Of a stretch of DNA of 64,000 nucleotides, positions 56,501 to 64,000 are shown one piece after another. Numbering within the stretch: position 1 is the first letter of the stretch; the number at the start of each line of letters is the position of its first letter. The stretch comes from Coix lacryma-jobi var. lacryma-jobi (lineage: Eukaryota > Streptophyta > Magnoliopsida > Poales > Poaceae), in assembly GCA_009763385.1 (NCBI GenBank), contig CM019831.1, positions 77,628,706 through 77,692,705 of the forward strand. The letters are read 5' to 3'. Position numbers and translations under genes: made by a program. Below the pieces are notes generated by a model that saw only the letters and a program-made list of their open reading frames with translations, was not told the origin of the DNA and did not search any database.

Positions 56501-57078
56501 ATCTTTAACTCCTCTCCTCTTGCAAGTAGTACTTGCTCCAACTACTAGAAGATGTAAGTAAACTAAGGTAGAGAGCTCCAAATACAAAGTGGAATGAATG
56601 ACAAAGGTGTTGATGTGTGATTGATGTTGAAGAGGGAGCTCTTACCCCTTATTTATACTAGTAACATGGTCGGTTTGGAGGAGCTAAGTATGGTAACCAC
56701 CTAAACCGACGTGTGAATGGCGGCATGCAACTGCCAGAGGAGGTCGGTGGCCAGTGGGGCCAGGGGCAGTCGCCCATCCCTAGCGGGCCCACTAGCCACC
56801 GCCTTTGCATGGTGGGCCCCTAGCATGGTGCATATTGTGTCTTCAGTGGTTTAAAGCTCAAATGCATTCTTTAGGTGGGCCTCTTCCTTGTTTGTTGGAA
56901 TTACGCTTTGTCGGAAAGCGTATTCTTCTTACCTTTTCCACTGTTTTCATGTTCGATACCTGAGAAGCAATGTTTCTCCAATACAAGTGGAAATAGGTCA
57001 AGGTGATAACATATGTATGCAGTATGCTTTGTTTTGTCCTGGATGTCTTATAAAAGTTGTCGGTAAGCACCGCCAACA
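53515..57078 (-). repeat. Gypsy LTR of the Athila-like group, split by another LTR
   Basis: In minus sense it starts TGTTGGCGGTGCTTACC at 57078, like the solo LTR at 57557 (TGTTGGCGGTCCTTATC). Its end, read on plus at 53515, is TGTGGGTTCCTAGCGATG, equivalent to the reversed GACGCTAA...CAACA end. TATA: AGTATAAATAAGG (56660-56648). No clean TSD is visible, and about 20 bp of copia C RT seems changed or lost at the site. Own length without the insert is about 1.6 kb. Confidence 0.68.
53667..55628 (-). repeat. Solo LTR (1962 bp) nested in the previous LTR
   Basis: It begins TGTTGACATCTC and ends ACCATCAACA. Flanks are CCCGG (53662-53666) and CCTGG (55629-55633), one CpG transition apart. In minus sense it has CTATATAAG (54974-54964) and the shared core ATTTTATCTGTGCGCTTGCG (near 53830-53850). 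Confidence 0.8.
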
Positions 57079-57556
57079 GGTTTTTGCCAGAAAGAGTTGA
57101 TAGACTATGAGGAAGACTTTGCCCCTATAGCTCGTTTAGAAGCATTAGGATCCTCCTAGCCATTGCTGCTTCGAAGGGTTTAAAGCTATACAAGATGGAT
57201 GTCAAGAGTGCTTTCCTAAATGGGTATATAGAGGAAGAGGTCTATGTGAGATGGCCCCTGGGTTTCGAGGGTCCCATGTTTCCAAACCATGTGTTCAAAC
57301 TTTCCAAAGCCCTATATGGTTTGAAACAAGCCCCGACAGCTTTGTATGAGCATCTAAAAACCTTTTTGCTCTCCAAGGGTTTTAAAATGGGGCGGGTAGA
57401 TAAGACTTTGTTTCTCCTCAAGCAAGGCAATGACACCATTTTAGTTCAGATTTATGTGGATGATATCATCTTTGGTGGCTCCTCTCACGCACTTGTTACC
57501 AAGTTTGCAGATGTTATGAGCAGGGAGTTTGAGATGAGTATGATGGGTGAGTTGTC
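57079..57556 (+). pseudogene. pol: Copia C reverse transcriptase core, piece 6
   Basis: It contains IDYEEDFAPIA-like sequence with a lost residue, then MDVKSAFLNGYIEEEVYVRW (57195 on), KALYGLKQAP and the catalytic YVDD at 57453-57464, ending SREFEMSMMGEL. The fragment from 57195 to 57550 is open. It is cut by the solo LTR. Confidence 0.9.
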
Positions 57557-59065
57557 TGTTGGCGGTCCTTATCACCTATTTATAACCGCCAACTCTCACA
57601 TGAAATGATCACCAAACTAGAATTATGGCTTTTATATCTAACAAGTTCCACAAGTTTTGGTGATTCACTTGTCATGTAGGAGTAATCAAAGAATACCATG
57701 GAAAAGGCAAGAAGAGTACGCTTTCTAGCAAGGTGTAAAATCAAGAAATAAAGAAGAAGCCCACCTAAACATCAAATCAGGGTTAACAACCCACATAGGA
57801 GGCATCCAGGCCTAGCCAAGGACCCACAGGAGAAGGTCGGTGGCCAAAGGCGGTGCTAGGGGTGCGCCCGCACCACCATGGGCGCCCCTCGGGCCCACCT
57901 TTTGCAGTTGGTTGCATGCCTCCATGCATAGGTCGGTTATGTAGGTGTCCAGGTTCAATGAACCTTAGAGGGTCGGTTTGGAGGTCAGTTTTGCACCTTC
58001 CAAATGAGGAGGAGAGGTCCTCCACTCCCCCAAGGCACCTCCACTATATATAGAGGCCCTCTCCATCATTTGTAATCATCTTCATAGGGATCATACACAC
58101 GAGAAGGAGTCTTCTTCACCATATTGCCAAGATGTAGTAGTAGAATAACTCTACTTGAGAGTGAGGGAGAGATGCTCAAGTTCTGGAGGAGTCCTCGTAG
58201 GATCGGTATAATCTTGTATCGCTTCTTTGTAAGACTCTAGTATTCAATATATTTATCTTCTTTAATTACTTGCATCACTTACATGGTTATCTAGTTCTTA
58301 CCTTATGTTCTAGCTAAAACATGGTTAGTTTATTGCCTTGCACCTTGGCATGGGATCTCTGCTCAACCGAGTGCTCTAGTTATTATATGTGGCTAGAGTA
58401 GTAATCGGTAGTATAGACGGTGTCTAGACTAATGGTTACCTGAGGTTGCGCCCAACCCCACGGATAGTTGTGGTAGCCCCAGGGGTGACAGCTCCGACCA
58501 GACCTTTGTATTCCACCACGTTCGGGTTGGTGTTTCGTAGAGCTTTTGGCAGCCTTTTCCCGGTTAACCCTTCCCAGTCTCTTCGAGAACCGGAAAGGAA
58601 CTGTTGCTCCAAAGTGTCATGATGTGATCATTATGCTTGATCTTTGCTTTAGTTAATCGCTTGGGTTAGATCTAGATTAGAAGCACAGTAATGGAGAAGT
58701 ATATAGGAACCTTGAACTCTTTTGATGACCTCCCAATTGTGCTTGTCTGCTCTTTATCTTTTTATGGAGTTCTCCGGTGTACCATTCATCTATCAATCAT
58801 ATATGCTACCACTTACCCCCACTTTAATCTAGTGGGTATACTAAGTTAGTAGATACATGATCGTTAGTTATTAAACTCTTCACACATTACTTCGGTGAGG
58901 ATATAAATACGATACCCCGGAATACTCCTGGGTGAAAGCTATAACGGTATCTGCGCGCTTGCGGATTTGTCTGTATGTGTTACACATACCAACTGGCTTT
59001 CTGGCGCCATTGCCAAGGATAGGGTTTATCTCTATTCTTGGTAGCGACGCTAAAAAATGCCAACA
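57557..59065 (+). repeat. Solo LTR (1509 bp), Athila-like group
   Basis: It starts TGTTGGCGGTCC and ends GACGCTAAAAAATGCCAACA. Flanks are TTGTC (57552-57556) and TTGAC (59066-59070). TATA: CTATATATAG (58044). It holds the GCGCGCTTGCGGATTTG core (58956) and an internal PBS-like TTTCTGGCGCCATTGCC (59000-59016), about 50 bp before its end. Confidence 0.85.
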
Positions 59066-59900
59066 TTGACCTTCTTCTTCGGGTTGCAAATCAAGCAAAC
59101 CCGAGACGAGACGTTCGTGCATCAAGGTAAGTACACGAAGGACATCCTGAAGAAGTTCGACATGGGCGAGGCCAAGCCTCTTACGACGCCCATGGCGACG
59201 ACTATTGTGATGGACGTGGATCAGGACGGTGAGCCCGTGGACCAGAAGGAGTACAGGAGCATGATTGGCTACCTCCTGTACTTAACGGCGATGAGGCCAG
59301 ATATACACTTCACAGTGTGTCTGTGCGCTCGTTTTTAGGCGCCCCCTCGGACTTCCCACAAGCAGGCGGTCAAGCGCATCATGAGGTACCTCTGATACAC
59401 TCCTAAGTTTGGACTTTGGTACTCTTCTTATTTGACCCTTTCGCTTTGTGGTTATTCTGATGCAGATTTTGCCGGCTGTCGGCTTGAGCGCAAGTCTACT
59501 TCTAGGACTTGTCAGTTTCTTTGCTCTTCGCTTGTTTCATGGTCTTCTCGCAAGTGGTCTAGCGTAGTCCAGTCTACCACCGAGGCCGAGTATGTCACTG
59601 CCGCTTCTTGTGCTTCACAGCTTTTGTAGATGGTTCCTACATTGCGTGATTTTGGTCTAGATTTCAGTCGGGTTCCGTTGCTTTGTGATAGCACGAGTGC
59701 CATTAGTGTTTCTTCACTCCAAGACCAAACACATCGATATTCGCTTTCACTTTCTTCGTGATCACTATGAGAAAGGCGACATCGACCTTAGGCATGTAGA
59801 TACCCACAACCAGCTTGCGCATATTTTCACCAAGCCTTTGGACCTCTGAACTTTTGCTAGGTTGAGAGGTGTGCTTGGTGTGTGTTTCCCCTTTTAGATA
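59066..59900 (+). pseudogene. pol: Copia C RT end and RNase H, piece 7
   Basis: FFGLQIKQTRDETFVHQGKY, KKFDMGEAKPLTTPM, YRSMIGYLLYLTAMRPDI, a TAG at 59336, then CGYSDADFAGCRLERKSTS and TEAEYVTAASCASQLL with a stop, then a frame-broken DSTSAIS and HIDIRFHF region. It ends near GTGTGTTTCCCCTTTTAG (59880-59897). Confidence 0.88.
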
Positions 59901-61191
59901 GGGGAAGCATTTTGCTTGTTGTACCATAGTTTGACTTCTCCATTACCCTTTTCTTTGGGTCTTTCTGTTTTAGACTAGTTTTAGCTCCGATTTCTTCCAG
60001 ACTAGTCTTTGCATCCATCTCATCATGTACAGCTTACACTCTCGAGCTTCATGTCTATATTCTTTAGAATGAAATTATGGTCTTAATAGTTCTGCTCTGA
60101 TGATATATGATGATGCTTTAGCTTAGGCTCTTTTTGATCACATGATACATATTGTGAGCTAAGCTATTTTTATGAATGGTGAATATGGTTAATTGAACAT
60201 AAAACTTGAAACATGTTCACCATTGAGACTAGCACTAGCATGTTTAGAATGTGTTGAGGTCACTTGTGCTATTTCATATATGCTAGGTTGCTATGTCTCT
60301 TGCTCTGAGTCATTCACTTGATTGGTATGTTCATATTCTCCTAATTTTGAACCAAGTCTAAGTGAATTTGAAAAGATCAAGATGGGATTGCTTTGTCAGC
60401 ACATCATGGTATCGAGACTGTTTCTCATTCCACATTTGAGTTAAACTTGAGCCGTGTAGTGTAAGACTGAAACCGATGCTTTAAGCTTCCGATTGCTCTT
60501 ATGCATAGGCTTAGCTCGGTTGAAAAGTTAGGCAATGACAAGCTTTCAACCTCTCGCAATCATATGCTAAAATATAAACTTGTGTAAATAACTGCTGCAT
60601 CTCTCCGATAAAATTTGATCAACACAAGTCTATGTTTCATTCTATAGCATGATGATTGAACTTTGCTATGGGTAGTTCGCCTTGTATACATGTTTAGCAC
60701 TTGTTTGACTTCCTGTCTATACATGTTCAGTGCTATTTTGATGGTGAATTCCCTTTCTCAATGGCTTAAGACTGCTCACTAAGCTTAATTGTTCATATTT
60801 TGTATTCTGTGATTAGTTTGAGCCTTTGCTAGCATTTTTGCTTATTGCTACGCTGTCCTGTCAACACTATTTAGAGCATTCTTTCACTTTAACGACTATA
60901 TACCTAAAGCTGCTGACTTGCATTTTAGACTCATGTGCATGTGACTTGCTCTGATAGGCATGGCCTAGCTCCGTTTCGCTTGCTTGAGCTCCATGTTTCT
61001 CTTGATCCATTGCGAATGACTCCAAGCGGGAGAATTTTTGATGTATGGTGTGGTGACAATTTGCAATTTAGTGCTTCATTTGTCGAGGAGGAGTTATTTT
61101 AGCAAGGGGGAGTTTCTGACGCATTTTAAGGGGAGTTTTCTACTTTGCTGCTCTTTTGTGTGCTTGAGATTCAATTGGTTTGGAGCTTTCT
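59901..61191 (+). other. 3' noncoding region of copia C
   Basis: AT-rich and collinear with copia B 48058-49210. Polypurine-like tracts are at 61024, 61084, 61101 and 61127. No ORF is supported. Confidence 0.7.
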
Positions 61192-61473
61192 GCTAGTTGT
61201 GTTGAGCTTCTGTGCCTCTATCTTGAGGGACTAGCAGTTTCGCATTCTCATGCGCTTTCAGTTTTAGTTGGTATTGAGCTTTCAGCTAGTGGTGTTGAGC
61301 CCTTTCTGCCTCTTCTTGAGGACTAGCTTGATTTTGACTTGGTTGCATCAAGCCGTTGCTCATGTCTTTGGGAACCAAGTCTTTGCCTTAGTATCGAGTT
61401 TTGCTCTTTGTTGAGTTGTTGCTCCGATCCTTTGCTTAGTTGTGTCGAGCCGTTGCCCATGTCTTTGGGGACC
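61192..61473 (+). repeat. Stem-loop units before the (missing) polypurine tract, copia C
   Basis: Units are at 61192-61235 (GCTAGT/ACTAGC), 61284-61328 (AGCTAGT/ACTAGCT) and 61336-61381 (GACTTGGT/ACCAAGTC). A fourth starts at 61434 and is cut at GGGGACC by the next LTR. Order and interior match copia A and B. Confidence 0.72.
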
Positions 61474-63295
61474 TGTTGACATTTCTTAGCATCGCTACCA
61501 AAGTAGGTTAGACTATACCCCCCGGTACTAATGCCAAGAAATGTGGGTAGACATCTCATAGCATCACTCTAACGCTAGGCTGTCACCACTAGTAGTAACA
61601 CTAGAGATGTGAGAGTATTTATAGCATGACACTTTGATAAGATATGAAATAAAGGTTATCCGCAAGCGCACAGATAAAATACACCCGTTGTAGCATTTCA
61701 CCCAGGAATGTTGTAGGTATCGTTATTTATAATTATACCATCAGGAGCTTAAAAGGGTTAGTAATAAGAATGATATGGCTTTAGAATTGCAAACATATAT
61801 AATTAGACATGAATCTAATTACTCACCTCTCGTCTAATATAGGGGTAAGGCAAAAGGATAATGATAATGATAATGATAATTAAGGTAAATAAAGGAGACT
61901 AGCAGGGAATTCATAATTAGAGAGAGAGACTCATGATCAAGCAGAATTGAGAACTAATCGATACGTTAAGAGATTAGACTCCTAAGTTAAATTACTTCTA
62001 TTAAGTCTTAGTTAGTCCTAGCATATGATATCATATATAGCATAATTAACCATCCACCCATACATAAGGAACATTACGAAAGAAGTTCATATCCAGAGTA
62101 ATTCCGTCAGTGCAACCAGGTTCTACTTGTCCTAGACTCGGGGAGTGGACTACAAAGGACTCAACGAGGCTATAAGACTCATCCTCGCGATCTACCACTT
62201 GCTGGCTCGGAGAATAGGGTGCATTCGTAGGTAAACATAATCTAAGCACCACGCCTACATTATATCGACCACTTAATCCAATCCGGAATCCAACTAAACG
62301 CTTTACGAACATATCTATGAACTTACTTTCAATTGGAACTATATCAAGCATACAACTAGAATAAACTAAGAAAGAAATAAAGAGAAACATAATGATAATT
62401 GAAATAGCACAAAGTCGAATACAAGAATTACCAGAACTCCTGATGACGGTCCGGAATCCTGAGCCACGCTCAACTCTACTTGTTTCTATCTAATTCTAAT
62501 TCTAATCTCGAAGTTGAGCTCTAATCTAATTTGTAATCTCTGAATCCCTAACTTTGTCTCTCTATTGCCTGATGATATGACGATAGATCTGATCAATATG
62601 ATGATTGTTCAGGGAGGCGGGTCTGGGGCTGCTTATATAGCCCGGTGGGATGAATCGTGACCCTTCGATCAAACCGACCTTGAACAAGGGCTTAGATGCG
62701 TCGAGGAGGTCGATTTGGTCATGCTCCATGAAGATGGGCCGAGGAGGGACCTAGCCCCGGCCGGCTGGCCAGCCGGCCCCACCTATCATCCTCCATGTGT
62801 TTGCTTCGTCATGACGTCTTCTGGGACCTTCCTTATTGCCCTAATGCGCCTTTCCATCCGTTTGCACGATTTGTCTTGTTGGAGACGGATTCAATCTCTT
62901 TCCATCTTCTGTAAAACTCCCTGGAAAATAGTAATTCACCAACGTTGTCGAATCTATCAGTTTAGTCCCCGTATTATGTTACTTGGTGATCACTCCAGGT
63001 TGTTCTAGAAGCTTCCATATCGTAGCCAATAGGGACTCTCTCGTTGGGACTCCAAATGTAGCAAACCATATGACCATTTCGATCATCTCGATGAGCTCTT
63101 CGCAATGGTATGATCCGATTCATCACTTGAGATACCTTTTTTGTAGTGAAATGTTGATGTTCCTGCAAAACAAGTGAGAACTACACAACTCGTGGAATTG
63201 TTAGAATCAAACCCTACAACTATGCATTGTCACATGTTTATCATTGTTTTATGCACTGGTTGATGGTATAATGTTGACTGTAAGGACCATCAACA
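61474..63295 (-). repeat. 3' LTR of a minus-strand Athila-like element (1822 bp)
   Basis: It begins TGTTGACATTTC after the flank GGACC and ends GGACCATCAACA, directly next to a reversed polypurine tract. In minus sense it starts TGTTGATGGTCCTTAC like the Athila-like element at 20827. TATA: CTATATAAGC (62641-62632). The GTGCGCTTGCGGATAAC core is near 61660. It is inserted inside a copia C hairpin. Confidence 0.85.
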
Positions 63296-63308
63296 AGCTC
63301 CCCCAAGC
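63296..63308 (-). promoter_or_regulatory. Polypurine tract of the right-edge Athila-like element
   Basis: In minus sense GCTTGGGGGAGCT lies next to the LTR start, as at 30413-30426. Confidence 0.85.
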
Positions 63309-64000
63309 TTAACCATTGCTAGTCCCTTAGCAAATAATTATGATAGATCATGAAAAATAACTTAAGCCTCCCTTGTGTTAAACAAAAAATTCTCATTCGA
63401 TTTGAAATAAAATTGTCTCGCTTTCACATTGTTTTTATTACTTTTAACCATGGGGCGTATATCTTTACCTTGGTCTCAAGCAAATGAAAGACAGGATAAG
63501 TGATTTAAGCACTATATCTCAAGCTCTTCTACTTCACCTTCATTCCGGAGTTTTTAGAGATTTTCAAATGTTGAACATATATTGCTAAATTAAACTCTGG
63601 ATCCATAGAGAAACTAATCATACTAATTGAATCAAGAGGTGCATGTGTGTGGAAAAATGGAGTCAGATGCTCTTGAAAATATCACTTCCTTCTATTTAAT
63701 GTAGTCATGTATCTATCAGACTAATTCTACTGCCGGGCACGTGCCCATTTTTTCTCTTCTCTCTTTTTTTAAATAATAGCGAGGTTCCAGACACATGTCC
63801 TTTTTTATTTCCTTGGGATCTTTCTTTGAGGTTTCAGACACTTGTCCTTTTTTATTTCCTCGAATATATTTTTTTATTATTTATTTATAGCAACATGCTT
63901 CCAACAAACTTTTGAAAGGATAATAAAAACTTTGAGCATTTATTGCGGAGAATGGAAACGTGTAAGTGAACTTGATTCAAAGAGCATAATAACTTCTCAT
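63309..64000 (-). mobile_element. Internal 3' end of the right-edge Athila-like element (continues outside)
   Basis: AT-rich noncoding sequence upstream (in sense) of the polypurine tract. It holds a direct repeat of about 55 bp: GAGGTTCCAGACACATGTCC at 63781 and GAGGTTTCAGACACTTGTCC at 63829, each followed by TTTTTTATTTCC. No coding domain is visible before the window ends. Confidence 0.7.

Larger units (their letters stand above)
19541..61473 (+). mobile_element. Copia C: SIRE/Maximus-type Ty1/Copia, base layer of the nest, in seven pieces
   Basis: Its own sequence is 19541-20826, 32121-32505, 36592-36725, 38419-40058, 51794-53514, 57079-57556 and 59066-61473. Joined in order these read LTR end, primer site, gag, protease, integrase, RT, RNase H and the 3' region with hairpins, collinear with copia A and B. 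In most cases the joins are exact across 5-bp TSDs. Its first part of the 5' LTR and its 3' LTR are not in the window, being presumably beyond the Tat and right-edge insertions. It carries many stops and is the oldest copia here. Confidence 0.88.

Noticed and set aside
59000..59016. TGGCGCCATTGCC read as a primer site of an internal domain
   Set aside because: It lies before the LTR end and its TSD (59066-59070), and copia C resumes right after; treated as an absorbed PBS-like motif in a solo LTR.

Overview
The window reads as repeat-dense nuclear DNA of a grass (Poaceae, probably a panicoid; inferred only from element types). I find no host gene, tRNA, rRNA or CRISPR. Almost every base can be assigned to nested LTR retrotransposons, and most insertions were bounded from TG...CA ends and 5-bp target-site duplications (TSDs).

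Left block (1-19540). The host is the 3' part of a plus-strand Ty3/Gypsy Tat-lineage element: an integrase tail (845-977, continuing 12741-12800), an antisense spliced extra ORF with a 'putative gypsy type transposon' (PF04195-like) domain and coiled coils (17547-13612, minus), a polypurine tract and a 3' LTR (19103-19540). It was invaded by a long Gypsy LTR (1-844), by a complete 11.8-kb minus-strand Ty1/Copia element of SIRE/Maximus type (copia A, 978-12740) inserted in the integrase, and by an 895-bp TTA-flanked MITE-like element (15112-16006) inserted in an exon of the antisense ORF.

Right block (19541-64000). One plus-strand SIRE/Maximus copia (copia C) is the base layer, cut into seven coding pieces. 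Its insertions, in order, are: a deleted Athila-like Gypsy element (20827-32120, whose 5' LTR holds a 3.9-kb solo LTR at 21105-25025); a 4.1-kb solo LTR (32506-36591); a 1.7-kb solo LTR (36726-38418); a complete young copia B (40059-51793); an LTR (53515-57078) that itself contains another solo LTR (53667-55628); a 1.5-kb solo LTR (57557-59065); and the 3' LTR of a minus-strand Athila-like element that leaves the window (61474-64000). The Tat LTR abuts a copia C LTR cut in the middle, so Tat probably also inserted into copia C.

All coding regions are broken by stops and frameshifts; copia B is the best preserved. The three copia elements share a detailed architecture that simple LTR/gag/pol labels miss: a U3 array of 6-7 hairpins with compensating stem changes around a constant loop, an R/U5 array of GGAC/GTCC inverted repeats, a gag extension with repeated CxxC modules, a branch-point/3' splice-site signature at the gag-protease junction, and a 3' noncoding region with several polypurine-like tracts and four more stem-varying hairpins just before the true polypurine tract. 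These hairpin arrays are the strongest candidates for an undescribed functional system here.
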